DNA of 64,000 bases from Hydrogenothermaceae bacterium (GCA_015519975.1 WIAL01000051.1:62001-126000), one strand, 5' to 3'; positions 9,558-19,265 are shown, counted from the first letter of the stretch. The notes: generated from the sequence alone by a model not told the origin. Numbers and translations are program-made.

Positions 9558-11231
9558 ATGAGAAGTGATATAGTTAAAAAAGGAGTAGAAAGAGCTCCTC
9601 ATAGAAGTTTGTTTAGGGCCTGTGGGTTATCAGAGGAAGATTTTGGTAAACCATTTATTGGAGTTGCAAATTCGTATATAGATATTATCCCAGGACATGT
9701 TCACTTAAGGGAATTTGCCCAGATAGTTAAAGAAGCAATTAGAGAAGCTGGTGGAGTGCCTTTTGAGTTTAATGTGATAGGTGTTGATGATGGAATAGCA
9801 ATGGGTCATTCTGGAATGCATTACTCTCTTCCCAGTAGAGAACTGATTGCCGATAGTGTTGAAACTGTTGTTGAAGCTCACAAACTTGATGGTCTTGTTT
9901 GTATCCCAAACTGTGACAAAATAGTTCCTGGAATGATAATGGCTGCTGCTAGATTAAACATACCTACTATTTTTGTTTCAGGTGGTCCTATGGCAGCAGG
10001 ACATACATCTAAAGGACAGGCAATCGACCTTGCTACTGCCTTTGAAGCTGTAGGTGCGGTTCAAAGAGGATTAATGTCTAAAGAAGAATTGCAAGAAATA
10101 GAGCAACAAGCTTGCCCAACATGTGGTTCTTGTTCGGGAATGTTTACTGCAAATTCAATGAACTGCCTCTCTGAAGCTCTTGGTATAGCACTTCCAGGAA
10201 ATGGAAGTATCTTGGCTGTAGATCCAAGAAGACAGGAGCTTGCAAGACAGGCAGGAAGACAAATTATAAAACTTGTTGAAGCTGATTTAAAATTCAGAGA
10301 TATAGTTAATGAAGAAACAATAGAAAATGCTTTTACCCTTGATATAGCAATGGGTGGTTCTTCTAACACAGTTCTGCATCTACTTGCTATCGCATATGAG
10401 GCAGGAATAGATTTCCCAGTTGAAAAAATAGATGAAATATCTGCCAGAACACCAACTTTATGTAAACTGGCACCGGCATCAAACTATCATATGGAAGATT
10501 TAGATAGGGCTGGCGGAATTAGTGCTATACTTAAAGAACTTTCTAAAAAAGGACTCATTCATTTAGATAGACCAACAGTAACATTAAAAACCCTTGGAGA
10601 AGTAATAGAAGATGCAGAGATAAAAGATCCTAATGTTATCAGACCTATAACAAATCCTTACAGTGAAACCGGAGGTCTTGCAGTTTTATTTGGGAATATT
10701 GCTCCTTACGGCGGGGTTGTAAAGGCGGCTGCTGTTGATCCAAAAATTATGGTTCACGAGGGAACTGCAGTTTGTTTTGATTCTGAGGAAGAAGCTATAG
10801 CAGGCATAACAGGAGGAAAGGTAAAAGCAGGTGATGTTGTAGTTATAAGATATGAGGGACCAAAAGGCGGACCTGGAATGAGAGAAATGCTTTCCCCTAC
10901 TTCAGCTATTATGGGAATGGGACTTGGAGATAAAGTTTCTTTAATAACAGATGGAAGATTTTCAGGAGCTACAAGAGGAGCATGTATAGGTCATATTTCT
11001 CCTGAAGCAGCAGCAGGTGGTCCTATTGGAATAATAAAAGATGGAGATAAAATTCTTATAGATATTCCAAATAGAAAAATAGAGCTTTTAATTTCACAAG
11101 AAGAGTTTGAAAAAAGAATGAAAAACTTTAAACCTAAGAAAAAAGAAATAAAAAGCAGATGGCTTAGAAGATATTCAGCACTTGTTACATCCGCAAATAA
11201 AGGTGCAATATTATCTGACGAGTGCACGTGA
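9558..11231 (+). CDS. ilvD: Dihydroxy-acid dehydratase
   Basis: 557 residues, full length. It catalyses the dehydration step in isoleucine and valine synthesis. Iron-sulfur and active-site features are clear: NCDKIVPGM (Cys119) and [19 protein letters not shown] (Cys186, 189, 192), the [12 protein letters not shown] loop, TDGRFSG and the [12 protein letters not shown] segment near the C-terminus. A ribosome site (TAGGAG, about 9543-9548) precedes the ATG. Upstream lies a short AT-rich gap with a TATAAT-like box near 9511. Confidence 0.97.
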   Translation: MRSDIVKKGVERAPHRSLFRACGLSEEDFGKPFIGVANSYIDIIPGHVHLREFAQIVKEAIREAGGVPFEFNVIGVDDGIAMGHSGMHYSLPSRELIADSVETVVEAHKLDGLVCIPNCDKIVPGMIMAAARLNIPTIFVSGGPMAAGHTSKGQAIDLATAFEAVGAVQRGLMSKEELQEIEQQACPTCGSCSGMFTANSMNCLSEALGIALPGNGSILAVDPRRQELARQAGRQIIKLVEADLKFRDIVNEETIENAFTLDIAMGGSSNTVLHLLAIAYEAGIDFPVEKIDEISARTPTLCKLAPASNYHMEDLDRAGGISAILKELSKKGLIHLDRPTVTLKTLGEVIEDAEIKDPNVIRPITNPYSETGGLAVLFGNIAPYGGVVKAAAVDPKIMVHEGTAVCFDSEEEAIAGITGGKVKAGDVVVIRYEGPKGGPGMREMLSPTSAIMGMGLGDKVSLITDGRFSGATRGACIGHISPEAAAGGPIGIIKDGDKILIDIPNRKIELLISQEEFEKRMKNFKPKKKEIKSRWLRRYSALVTSANKGAILSDECT

Positions 11232-11271
11232 CAATTTTAGTACAGGAAAATGACAAAATTTGTTAAAAAAT

Positions 11272-11304
11272 AATTATATGAGCATAGGATTATATGCGAT
11301 AATT
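11272..11304. promoter_or_regulatory. Interrupted inverted repeat upstream of metK
   Basis: AATTAT (11272-11277) and GCATA (11282-11286) pair with TATGC (11293-11297) and ATAATT (11299-11304), giving a two-part hairpin around a short loop. It lies between ilvD and the metK -10 box (TATAAT, 11326-11331). It could be an operator or an ilvD terminator, but there is no T-run on either side. It is much too small to be a known SAM riboswitch. Confidence 0.4.
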
Positions 11305-11359
11305 ATTGGTATAAAATTTGCATACTATAATCTTGAAGAATTAAACTAAAGAGGAAGAA

Positions 11360-12493
11360 TTGAAATATTTGAGAAGTGCAGAAGCTGTATGTCAGGGGCA
11401 TCCAGATAAAATAGCTGATCAGATATCTGACGCAATTTTAGACGAGCTTTTATTAAAGGATCCTTATGCAAAAACGTCTATTGAAACATTAATAACTACA
11501 GGGTTAATATATGTTGCCGGCGAAATTTCCACAGATACTTATGTTGATATTCCTAATATAGCTCGCAATGTTTTAATAGATATTGGATATATAAAACCTG
11601 AATACGGATTTGACGGATATACCGCAGGTGTAATAACTACAATAAATGATCAAAGTCCTGAGCTTGCACTTGGACTTTCTGCCACAGGAGCCGGTGATAC
11701 AGGTATAGTTGTAGGATATGCAACCAATGAAACTGAAAATTTCATGCCCCTTGCCTGTAATATTGCCAACAGCATTGTAAGAAAAATAGATGAACTTAGA
11801 AAAGAAGATATAATTAATTTTTTTAGACCTGATGGAAAAGCACTTGCAGTTGTAGAATATGAAGATGGCATTCCAAAAAGAGTTGATAGTTTAACTGTTT
11901 TGGTCCAACACGAACCTTGGGTTTCTGAAAAAGATTTAAAAGAAGCAGTTATAGAAGAAGTTATTAAAAAAGTAGTTGATAACAAATATATAGATGAAAA
12001 CACAAAAATAATAATAAATCCACTTGGAAGATTTATTATTGGTGGACCCATGGCTGATACAGGATTAACTGGTAGAAAAACTATTGCAGATGCATACGGC
12101 ACAGCTGCTCCTTCTGGAGGAAGTGCATTTTCAGGGAAAGATCCAACTAAAGTTGATAGAAGTGCTTCTTATATGGCAAGATATATTGCAAAGCATATAG
12201 TTGCTTCAGGTATATGCAGTAAATGCAAGGTAGAACTTTCTTATGTAATAGGTGGAGAATATCCTATTTCTGTAGATTTAGAGCTAGATAACACAAACAT
12301 TGACAAATCTAAATTAATTGATAAGATTAAGAATATATTTGACTTATCACCATCAGGTATTATAGATATGCTTAATTTAAGAAAACCAATTTATAAAAAA
12401 ACGTCAGTTTACGGTCATTTTGGAAAAAGTAATGAAGATTTTGAATGGGAATCTATCGATAATAATATATTAGGGGAGTTAAAAAATGAATGA
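11360..12493 (+). CDS. metK: S-adenosylmethionine synthetase
   Basis: 377 residues, bacterial MetK type. It makes SAM from ATP and methionine. Motifs seen are GHPDKIADQISDAILDE (about 13-29), TGLIYVAGE, GAGDTGIVVGYATNE (about 111-125), GPMADTGLTGRKTIADAYG and GGSAFSGKDPTKVDRSA. The start is TTG at 11360, chosen because AAAGAGGA lies just upstream and the translation KYLRSAEAVCQGHPDK aligns with family N-termini. The next gene starts within its last codons. Confidence 0.96.
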   Translation: MKYLRSAEAVCQGHPDKIADQISDAILDELLLKDPYAKTSIETLITTGLIYVAGEISTDTYVDIPNIARNVLIDIGYIKPEYGFDGYTAGVITTINDQSPELALGLSATGAGDTGIVVGYATNETENFMPLACNIANSIVRKIDELRKEDIINFFRPDGKALAVVEYEDGIPKRVDSLTVLVQHEPWVSEKDLKEAVIEEVIKKVVDNKYIDENTKIIINPLGRFIIGGPMADTGLTGRKTIADAYGTAAPSGGSAFSGKDPTKVDRSASYMARYIAKHIVASGICSKCKVELSYVIGGEYPISVDLELDNTNIDKSKLIDKIKNIFDLSPSGIIDMLNLRKPIYKKTSVYGHFGKSNEDFEWESIDNNILGELKNE

Positions 12494-12917
12494 AAAATCC
12501 AATATCTACGATTTTGAGGTATTTAAAGCTTTAGTTGAGATTGAAATTAACAGAAACAAAAGATATAAAGAACCAAAAACTTTTTCAATAGCGTTTTTAT
12601 ATGCTCCTCATTTGGTAGAAAAATTTAAAAATAAGAAGCCAGAGGAAATTGCCTTTATGATAAAAGATGATATCCGTGCTGCTGATGTTATAGCTCCGGT
12701 GGAAGAAGATTTTGTATTTTTATTTTTCCCAGAAACAAATAAAAAAGAATGCAACAATATTATAAAAAGAATAAAAAAGAAATTAGATGACGAAGAAATA
12801 ATAGAGGGAATATCAACATTCCCAGAAGATGGAAAAACAGCGTATGAACTTTTTACAAGATTAGTTCAGATTATGAATGAAAAACTTATACCAGTTATAG
12901 AGCTTGATTTAGAATAA
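12486..12917 (+). CDS. Degenerate GGDEF-like domain protein
   Basis: 143 residues. The frame of a diguanylate cyclase domain can be followed: an EIEINRNKRYKEPKTFSIAFL opening (as in LxIEIxRAKRYxxPLSLxxxD), DIRAADVIAPVEEDFVFLFFPET where active enzymes read R(S/P)xDxxxRxGGDEFxxLLPxT, and GISTFPEDGKTAYELFTR. The GGDEF signature itself is replaced by VEEDF, so catalysis is not expected; it may bind a nucleotide or a partner. The gene overlaps metK by 8 bases, suggesting coupled expression, and meets lpd tail to tail. Family assignment is inference from pattern. Confidence 0.65.
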   Translation: MNEKSNIYDFEVFKALVEIEINRNKRYKEPKTFSIAFLYAPHLVEKFKNKKPEEIAFMIKDDIRAADVIAPVEEDFVFLFFPETNKKECNNIIKRIKKKLDDEEIIEGISTFPEDGKTAYELFTRLVQIMNEKLIPVIELDLE

Positions 12918-14300
12918 TTTTCCAACAGCTACATCATAACTTGCATATGCAAAAATTTCACTTAAAGATGGATGGAAATAAATATATTCGTGAACCTCTT
13001 TAGCCGTAAAGCCTGCTTTTATCATTAATGAGATTTCATGAATTATTTCTGATGCTCCAATTCCTACAACATATCCACCTATAATTTTTTTGCTATCTTT
13101 TTCAAAGATAAGTCTAACAAAACCTTCAGCTTCGCTTTCATCTACAGCTTTTTCATTATAAGTATAAGGATAATATCCTGTTATCGTTTCTATTCCTTTT
13201 TCTTTAGCCTGATTTTCATTTAATCCAACATGTGCTACCTCATAAGCTGTAAGTATAGACCAAGGAGTTAATGAATAATCGGGGGATTTTTTATCTTCAT
13301 TTAAGATATTATGCAGCACTATTTTTGCTTCATACTGGGCAATATGGGCAAGCATAGGAGAGTTAATAACATCACCAACTGCATATATATTTTCAAAATT
13401 TGTTTGAAGATATTGATTCACCTTTATGAAACCTTTTTGATCTTTTTCAATTCCTATAGTGTCTATATTGCTATTTGGTTTTCTCCCAACTGAAAGAAGT
13501 ATTTTATCAACATTTAAAGTTTCACCATTTGAAAGCACTGCCTCTACTTTTCCATTTTTTACTTTATACTCTTTTAGTGTAGTACTAAAGAATGTTTCTA
13601 TTCCAAGTTTTTTAAACTTTCTAAGCAAATATCTTGACACTTCTTCAGCAATAATAGGAGATGGAAGAAGTCTATCCATCAGCTCAACTATATATACCTT
13701 TGTACCGTATTTATTCATTATGTATGAAAGCTCACATCCCGCAACACCGCCACCTACCACAAGTATGCTCTCTGGAAGCTCTTTTAGTTTATCCATATAA
13801 TCTTCTGTAGTGATAACATATTCTCCATCAGGTACAATATTTCCAACTGAAGAAGGTTTAGAACCAGTAGAAATAAGAATATATTTACCTTCTATTACTT
13901 CTTTAGTTCCATCTTCTTTTTCAATTTCAACTTTATTTTTATCTATTATTTTTCCTATACCTTTATAAACAGGTACTTTTTTAGATTTTAATAGGTTTTC
14001 AAGACTTCTTCTTAAAAATCCAATAGATTTTTCTTTATTTTCCCACGCCTGAGCATAATTAATCTCAGGGTTTCCTTTTATATTAATTCCGTAGTTTTTT
14101 AAAGTATCTAACTTTTCAATTAAATGAGCCCCTGTTCTAAAATATTTAGTTGGAATACAAGCTCTGTTTAAACAATTTCCTCCAAGTTTGTTTTTTTCAA
14201 CTATTGCTATATTTAGACCTTTTCTTAGCGCAGTTAAAGTTGCTTCATATCCTCCCGGGCCCATTCCAATTATAATTAGGTCATAAATCATGGCGTACAC
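12909..14300 (-). CDS. lpdA: Dihydrolipoamide dehydrogenase-type flavoprotein
   Basis: 463 residues of the pyridine nucleotide-disulfide oxidoreductase family. The FAD motif GMGPGGYEA (about 12-20), the redox disulfide CLNRACIPTK (Cys43 and Cys48), the NAD motif VVGGGVAGCELSYIM and the second FAD motif YAVGDVI are visible. The C-terminal HPSLSEIF motif carries the active-site His and Glu of lipoamide dehydrogenases. A typical GGTCLNxGCIP is changed to GGNCLNRACIP. No lipoyl partner lies nearby, so the partner complex (2-oxoacid dehydrogenase, glycine cleavage or a lipoate-linked sulfur system) is unknown. The first ATG is at 14300; Met4 (14291) is also possible. Confidence 0.85.
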   Translation of the reverse strand: MYAMIYDLIIIGMGPGGYEATLTALRKGLNIAIVEKNKLGGNCLNRACIPTKYFRTGAHLIEKLDTLKNYGINIKGNPEINYAQAWENKEKSIGFLRRSLENLLKSKKVPVYKGIGKIIDKNKVEIEKEDGTKEVIEGKYILISTGSKPSSVGNIVPDGEYVITTEDYMDKLKELPESILVVGGGVAGCELSYIMNKYGTKVYIVELMDRLLPSPIIAEEVSRYLLRKFKKLGIETFFSTTLKEYKVKNGKVEAVLSNGETLNVDKILLSVGRKPNSNIDTIGIEKDQKGFIKVNQYLQTNFENIYAVGDVINSPMLAHIAQYEAKIVLHNILNEDKKSPDYSLTPWSILTAYEVAHVGLNENQAKEKGIETITGYYPYTYNEKAVDESEAEGFVRLIFEKDSKKIIGGYVVGIGASEIIHEISLMIKAGFTAKEVHEYIYFHPSLSEIFAYASYDVAVGKLF

Positions 14301-14887
14301 TCACCTTCTTGTATTCTATTACTAAGAGTTAAGTATGCACCTAACTTTATTTCAATATTTTTGTCGTAATAAACTTCTTTCATTTTTAGTGTTATATATA
14401 CATTATAATTTCCAGTTAAATTGTTAAGATAAAAATATTTTTTTACTTCCTTTCTTATTATAGGTATAGAAAATGAAGTATTTTGATTAAATGTAAAACT
14501 TACAGGATATATCCATGGGTTTGGCTCTGATGCTGGAAATTGTGGAGAGTTTGTATCTGCAGGTTCGTATTTTATAGATACTTCATAAATATGAACTGGT
14601 GAGAGGTTTATATTTGGACTAATCTGTTCAATATTAAGATTTACTGTAACATTTTCTTCTGGAGGAGTCGTAATACTATCTCCTGTATTACCACAAACAC
14701 CATCATTATTAGAATCTTCTATGTAAACAATATCTCCATCTATTAAACTTTTATCCAAAGAGGCCGTTACAATTGCACTTGCACCTACATCACCACCATT
14801 TCCTACACCACAATTAATTCCCAGTAAAGATAAAGAAATGAAGATCATTATCCATCCAAGTTTGTATTTTAAAACAAACTTTCCCAT
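14288..14887 (-). CDS. Putative lipoprotein at the end of the pilus operon
   Basis: 199 residues. A hydrophobic N-terminal segment (about 11-24) ends in the lipobox LLGINC (Cys26), so it should be an anchored lipoprotein. The rest is rich in Asn, Thr and Pro with alternating hydrophobic residues, as in a beta-sandwich, and contains an acidic DSNNDGVCG stretch that could bind calcium. I do not recognise the family. It follows pilQ by 21 bases on the same strand, so a role at the pilus secretin or outer membrane is plausible but not shown. Confidence 0.7.
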   Translation of the reverse strand: MGKFVLKYKLGWIMIFISLSLLGINCGVGNGGDVGASAIVTASLDKSLIDGDIVYIEDSNNDGVCGNTGDSITTPPEENVTVNLNIEQISPNINLSPVHIYEVSIKYEPADTNSPQFPASEPNPWIYPVSFTFNQNTSFSIPIIRKEVKKYFYLNNLTGNYNVYITLKMKEVYYDKNIEIKLGAYLTLSNRIQEGECTP

Positions 14888-14908
14888 TTTTTCTCCTCAC
14901 TAATATTA

Positions 14909-16729
14909 TTATTCATATACTATTTTAGGCGAAATAAATATTAAAAGTTCTTTATTTTCATTATTAATACTTCTTTTTTTAAATAGCCATCCTAGTAAAG
15001 GAACTCTATGGATTCCAGGAACTCCTACTGTAGAAGTTTGATTTGTTTTTTCAAGTATACCACCTATTACTATTGTTGAGCCATCTTTTGCTACAACCCT
15101 ACTTGTTATACTTTTTGTCTGAATTGGAGGCTGACCAAGTATGGCCCTTCCATAATCAGGTATATCTTGAGTAAGTGTTATATTCATAACAATATTACCA
15201 TCTGGAAGTGTTCGCGGAATTACATTTAACTTAAGAAGAGCTTGTTTAAATTGCACATTTGTTCCAAAATTTGCTGAGGCAGATTGATAAGGAATTTCTA
15301 CACCTTGAGAAATCTCTGCAGGTTCACCATCTATAGTTATAACTTTAGGTCTTGAAAGAATTTGAGTTCTACCTATTTGTTCTAAAGCTGAAAGATTAAG
15401 ATCTAATCTTCCTTTCAAACCAACTAAAGAAAATCCGATAGCTGCACCGTTTCCCAGTGCAACATCTTCAGCTGGAAAATCAAATATAAAATTACTTCCA
15501 GAAATACCACTACCTATAGTATACAAAGTATTTCCTGCTGAATTTGCATATTGTCCACCCCATTGAATACCAAGATTTTGTATATAATTTGATTCTATTT
15601 GCACTATTCTAGCTTCAATAACTATTTGATACGGTCTATCTAAGAGAATACCTGTATAATCATTTTTTATTTTATTAATAACATCAGGAATATCTGTAAT
15701 ACAAATTTTAGGTAAAGATGTAATAATATTTTTTCCTAGATCTAGGCTTGTGCCTCTTGGAATATTAGATCCACCTCCACTTACTCCTATCTGTTGAATA
15801 TTTTGTTGTCGTTGTATTGTAGCTCCTGATATTTCTTGCATTTCCTTTGATTTGAATGTAAAAGTACCATATTTAGATAAATAATTTTCTTTTATATTTA
15901 AAAGCAGTTCTGTTGGCTCTAAAGATCTTACATAAAAACATTTTGTTAATACTTTTACTTTTTCTAGTTTTGCCAATATTTTACTTATTTTTGGAAGGTT
16001 TTCTCTAATTTCTACAATAATTAATTTTTTGGTTTTTGGATTATATTCATATCTGCCAAATGTTGATAAAGTTTCTATTAGTTTGTCTTCAATTTCTTTA
16101 AATTTATCTGGAGCTACTTTGATTTCCTTTTTTACAAGTTGATTTAACAATTTCTTTTCTTCAGCAAGTTTTTTTCTTTTTTCTTCTTCTTGTTTTTTTA
16201 CTACTTCAGCTTGTTCTTTTAAGGGCTGAATATAAGAATTAAATAGTTTTTCCAATCTTTCGGCGTTTTCTTTTGTGTCTTTTATATAAAGTGAGTAGCT
16301 TTCAGGGTAAACTTTGAGAAAGCCAGCTGGTGTTAATTTTGATTTTATAAATGTTGAAACAGAGCTAAATACATCCTTTCCTAAATAAGTAACTATATCT
16401 GAAGGTATAGTTAATATCTTTTCAGAAGCGACTTTGATATTTATTAAATTATTTTTCTTCAAATATATTAAATTGTATTCATCTAAGATTGTATTAAATA
16501 CTTTGTTTATAGGAACAGGTTTTCTTATGGATATATATACTTTATTGTCTTTAAATGATAGTGCATCTTTATCCCATATGACATTTTTATTCTCAAGTTT
16601 TGATAATGCATCAATTACAGTACCTAATTTTGCTCCATAAAATTCCCCAGTTATTTTAGTTTGGGAAAAAGAAATGTTTATAGTTGTAAAAATAAATAAA
16701 ATTGTAAAGATACTTATAATTCTTTTCAT
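14909..16729 (-). CDS. pilQ: Type IV pilus secretin PilQ
   Basis: 606 residues. A signal peptide (cleavage near residue 22, ISFSQ) is followed by N-domains, a Lys/Glu-rich linker (about 165-200) and the C-terminal secretin domain: RPKVITIDGEPAEISQG, a VPYQ-like IPYQSASANFG segment, SRVVAKDGSTIVIGGI and the closing VPLLGWLFKKR. PilQ forms the outer-membrane ring through which the pilus passes. It follows a small gene with a 4-base overlap in a pilM-N-O-x-Q order, which favours type IV pilus over type II secretion. Confidence 0.9.
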   Translation of the reverse strand: MKRIISIFTILFIFTTINISFSQTKITGEFYGAKLGTVIDALSKLENKNVIWDKDALSFKDNKVYISIRKPVPINKVFNTILDEYNLIYLKKNNLINIKVASEKILTIPSDIVTYLGKDVFSSVSTFIKSKLTPAGFLKVYPESYSLYIKDTKENAERLEKLFNSYIQPLKEQAEVVKKQEEEKRKKLAEEKKLLNQLVKKEIKVAPDKFKEIEDKLIETLSTFGRYEYNPKTKKLIIVEIRENLPKISKILAKLEKVKVLTKCFYVRSLEPTELLLNIKENYLSKYGTFTFKSKEMQEISGATIQRQQNIQQIGVSGGGSNIPRGTSLDLGKNIITSLPKICITDIPDVINKIKNDYTGILLDRPYQIVIEARIVQIESNYIQNLGIQWGGQYANSAGNTLYTIGSGISGSNFIFDFPAEDVALGNGAAIGFSLVGLKGRLDLNLSALEQIGRTQILSRPKVITIDGEPAEISQGVEIPYQSASANFGTNVQFKQALLKLNVIPRTLPDGNIVMNITLTQDIPDYGRAILGQPPIQTKSITSRVVAKDGSTIVIGGILEKTNQTSTVGVPGIHRVPLLGWLFKKRSINNENKELLIFISPKIVYE

Positions 16730-16971
16730 TTTTCTTCCCCACCAATTTTTAAATCTTCTTTAGAAATACCAAATTTATCTCTCATCAAGGTTTCTGGATC
16801 TTCTTTTACTTTTACTAGTTTGGCTCCTGAGTTTTCTTCAACAACTATATATTTGTTTCCCTTGTCATCTTTTATGTATCCAACATTATTTCCCATATCA
16901 TAGAAGTACTCATTTTGTGCATAAGAGACACCTGTTATAAGTATAGTTAGCACTGCTGTAAATGTTCTCAT
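16726..16971 (-). CDS. Small secreted protein in the pilP position
   Basis: 81 residues. A signal peptide (MRTFTAVLTILITGVSYA) is followed by about 63 residues including GYIKDDKGNKYIVVEEN and KFGISKEDLKIGGEEK. Typical PilP lipoproteins have about 170 residues and a lipobox Cys; this one is half that size and has no Cys. It overlaps pilO and pilQ by 4 bases each (ATGA), so it is translated with them. It may be a minimal PilP substitute linking PilNO to PilQ; that is inference from position. Confidence 0.75.
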   Translation of the reverse strand: MRTFTAVLTILITGVSYAQNEYFYDMGNNVGYIKDDKGNKYIVVEENSGAKLVKVKEDPETLMRDKFGISKEDLKIGGEEK

Positions 16972-17648
16972 TTTTTCATCTCCTGAGAATAAAATGTTGA
17001 TATATTCATATCAATCTTAACTCCTTCTTTTTGTGTTTTTAATTTGACATCGTCTATAATCAATAATCTTTTTGATTTTGATAGATTTTTAATATATTTT
17101 AGTAATTTTCGTGGGGATCCTGTTGCTTGTATATTTACAGTTAACCTTTTTAATTGAACTTCATTTTCTCTTTTTTGTCTTTTAGCCTTTTTTCTTTTGG
17201 AACTTCTTATTGATAATGTTTTATTTTCTTTATTAAAACTTACATAAACTGTTTCTTCCTTTGATATATTAAATTTATCTAAAGTTAGATTAGATGTATA
17301 AATATTTGATGCTATAAACTTTAATATTTTATCTACTTCTGCTTTATCAGGTATAATTGTTTTAAGAATTTTAAGTTCTGATTTTTTTGTTTCTATATCT
17401 TTATGAATTTCTTTTATTTTATTTTCAATTTCTATTATTTTTCCTGGAGTGGCTCTTTTTTTCAAATATGAAATTTCAGATTTTAACTGGGAGACTTCTT
17501 TAGATAATTTTTCCTTTTCTAATAAAATCGGTTCTAATTTAAACATGTATATTAGATAAATTATTGCTCCTGTAAATACAAGAATTATTACTAGTTTTTT
17601 CCAGCTTTCTAAAGCAAGCCATTGTAGTTTTAATTCATCAAAATTCAA
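16968..17648 (-). CDS. pilO: PilO-like inner-membrane pilus assembly protein
   Basis: 226 residues. One membrane segment (about 19-36, LVIILVFTGAIIYLIYMF) is followed by a coiled coil (about 40-95) rich in Lys and Glu, and then a compact C-terminal domain with VNIQATGSPRKLLKYIKNL, typical of the PilO ferredoxin-like fold. PilO pairs with PilN to form the periplasmic alignment complex. It is one base from the pilN stop. Confidence 0.83.
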   Translation of the reverse strand: MNFDELKLQWLALESWKKLVIILVFTGAIIYLIYMFKLEPILLEKEKLSKEVSQLKSEISYLKKRATPGKIIEIENKIKEIHKDIETKKSELKILKTIIPDKAEVDKILKFIASNIYTSNLTLDKFNISKEETVYVSFNKENKTLSIRSSKRKKAKRQKRENEVQLKRLTVNIQATGSPRKLLKYIKNLSKSKRLLIIDDVKLKTQKEGVKIDMNISTFYSQEMKK

Positions 17649-17649
17649 A

Positions 17650-18234
17650 TTATATTTCCTCCTTGTTTAAGCCTCCAGCTTCTAATTTGAAACTATAAAA
17701 GGAATTTCTTTTGTTAGATTTTCTTTCAACAGATTTAAAATCTATTTTAGTAAAATATTTATTTAAATTTTCATAAAATGTAGAGATATTTATAGGATTT
17801 AATGAAAACCCCTTAAATTTAAATTTAGTTCTAGATATATGTAAAGAATTTAACCATACACCATCAGGGATGCTATCATAAGCAATTTTAAAATAACCTG
17901 TGAAGTCTTCTTTTTGCTTAGAAAATTCCTTATATATTGATTTTTTAAGTTCAATTTGATATAAAATCTTTTTAAATGATGCATATTCTTTATTCAATCT
18001 GTTTATTTTTTGTTGTATAGCTTTGTATTTTTTCTTTTCAGATAAAAGGGTTTGCTTTTCTGATTTTAATGAATCAACAACTTTTGATTGATAAAATGTA
18101 AATATTATTGTGAGAATAATTAGAACAGCAGCTGGTATAAAATATACGACTTCTCCAAACTTTTCTATCTTTATTTGAGGAAGAGATAATTTAGCCCTTT
18201 TCTTTTTATATGGATTTAAATTTATTTTAATCAT
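17650..18234 (-). CDS. pilN: PilN-like pilus assembly protein
   Basis: 194 residues. The N-terminus IKINLNPYKKKR matches the conserved INLLP-type cytoplasmic tail by which PilN binds PilM. One membrane segment (about 28-47) and a coiled coil (48-95) follow, then DSIPDGVWLNSLHISRTKFKFKG, the usual start of the PilN periplasmic domain. The start overlaps the pilM end by 4 bases. Confidence 0.85.
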   Translation of the reverse strand: MIKINLNPYKKKRAKLSLPQIKIEKFGEVVYFIPAAVLIILTIIFTFYQSKVVDSLKSEKQTLLSEKKKYKAIQQKINRLNKEYASFKKILYQIELKKSIYKEFSKQKEDFTGYFKIAYDSIPDGVWLNSLHISRTKFKFKGFSLNPINISTFYENLNKYFTKIDFKSVERKSNKRNSFYSFKLEAGGLNKEEI

Positions 18235-19184
18235 TTTTCAAGCCCTCTATAAGCTAAACTAATAGGGATGTTGTACATACCAAGAGGTAAATTTCTTTCA
18301 TATTTTAGATTTAAAGCTTCCACAGGATCTAAGTCTTCTAAATTAAATCGTGTTCCAAATTTTAATTGTGAATAGGCTTTTATTTCTGGGAATTTAAACG
18401 TATTTCCTGACAGGTATATATTTTTGGGTTCATGAATTGTTAAGAAAAAGTAATTAATCTCATTTATCAAACCTTCAACAGCATTTTCTTTTTCATCTGG
18501 AGATAAACTTTCATACTTTGTACTGTTAAAGTTTAAGTTTTGTACTACCAATGATTTATGGAAAAATACTATATATGATTCATCATCATCAATATGTACA
18601 ATACATATGTTCTCTTCTTTTTCTTCTTTTTTTTCTTGTAGTAAAAGAGCTAAATTAACTAAAGCTGTTGGCTGTGTATCCACAATATCAAGTTCTAAGT
18701 TTGCTGCGTTCAATATTTGATAGATTTTATCTATGTGATCTTTATGGGCAATAACAACTAAGATATTTAGTAATCCTTCCTCATCTTCAAAAAGCACGCT
18801 GTAATCATAAACAGTAGATCCTTTTATACTCTTTAAATCTTCCTTAATGTTATATTCTATAGCATCTTCTAAATCTTTTTTTTCTGTTTTTGGTAATTTT
18901 ATTGTCCTAAATAAAACTGATCCTAAAGGAAGACCAACTGTTATAGAGTTCGCATCTATTCCTCTTTTTTCTATTTCTTCTTTTAATAAAGAACCTGCTT
19001 CTTCAACGTCTGTAGTTGGCACGCTTAATTGAAATGGTACAACAGGTAAAGTAATTTCATCCCCCTTTTTTTCTAAAAAACACAATTTAAAGAAATTATC
19101 TGAGTATTGAATGCCTAAGGAAGTTTTTTTTCCAGAAAATAAACCTATATTTAAAAATGGTTTAGGTATATCTAAAAGTTTCAT
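18231..19184 (-). CDS. pilM: PilM-like actin-fold pilus assembly ATPase
   Basis: 317 residues. The opening GKKTSLGIQYSDNFFKL corresponds to the phosphate-1 strand of the PilM/FtsA fold; KLPKTEKKDLEDAIEYNIKEDL is a typical PilM segment, and DIVDTQPTALVNLALLL matches the usual DvepfAlxRa region. IYLSGNTFKFPEI stands where the adenosine motif lies. It is cytoplasmic and the first gene of the pilus operon, with a hairpin between it and ppsA upstream. Confidence 0.82.
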   Translation of the reverse strand: MKLLDIPKPFLNIGLFSGKKTSLGIQYSDNFFKLCFLEKKGDEITLPVVPFQLSVPTTDVEEAGSLLKEEIEKRGIDANSITVGLPLGSVLFRTIKLPKTEKKDLEDAIEYNIKEDLKSIKGSTVYDYSVLFEDEEGLLNILVVIAHKDHIDKIYQILNAANLELDIVDTQPTALVNLALLLQEKKEEKEENICIVHIDDDESYIVFFHKSLVVQNLNFNSTKYESLSPDEKENAVEGLINEINYFFLTIHEPKNIYLSGNTFKFPEIKAYSQLKFGTRFNLEDLDPVEALNLKYERNLPLGMYNIPISLAYRGLEK

Positions 19185-19225
19185 TAAAATCCCCCATTCA
19201 ATTTACTTATTCTATTCGGAAAATG

Positions 19226-19250
19226 AAGGGGATTCTTGAATCCCCTTTTT
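19226..19250 (-). terminator. Rho-independent-type terminator downstream of ppsA
   Basis: A perfect 9-bp stem, AAGGGGATT / AATCCCCTT (19226-19234 with 19239-19247), has a 4-base loop. On the minus strand it follows ppsA (stop at 19266) by under 20 bases and is followed by CATTTTCC, a modest T-run. It separates ppsA from pilM. Confidence 0.7.
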
Positions 19251-19265
19251 AATATTAATTAATTA

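Noticed and set aside
11232-11359. Possible SAM riboswitch before metK
   Set aside because: The gap is too short and lacks the multi-helix core of known SAM riboswitch classes; only one small hairpin is seen.
11650-12102. 150-codon minus-strand frame
   Set aside because: Antisense shadow of metK, which has clear catalytic motifs.
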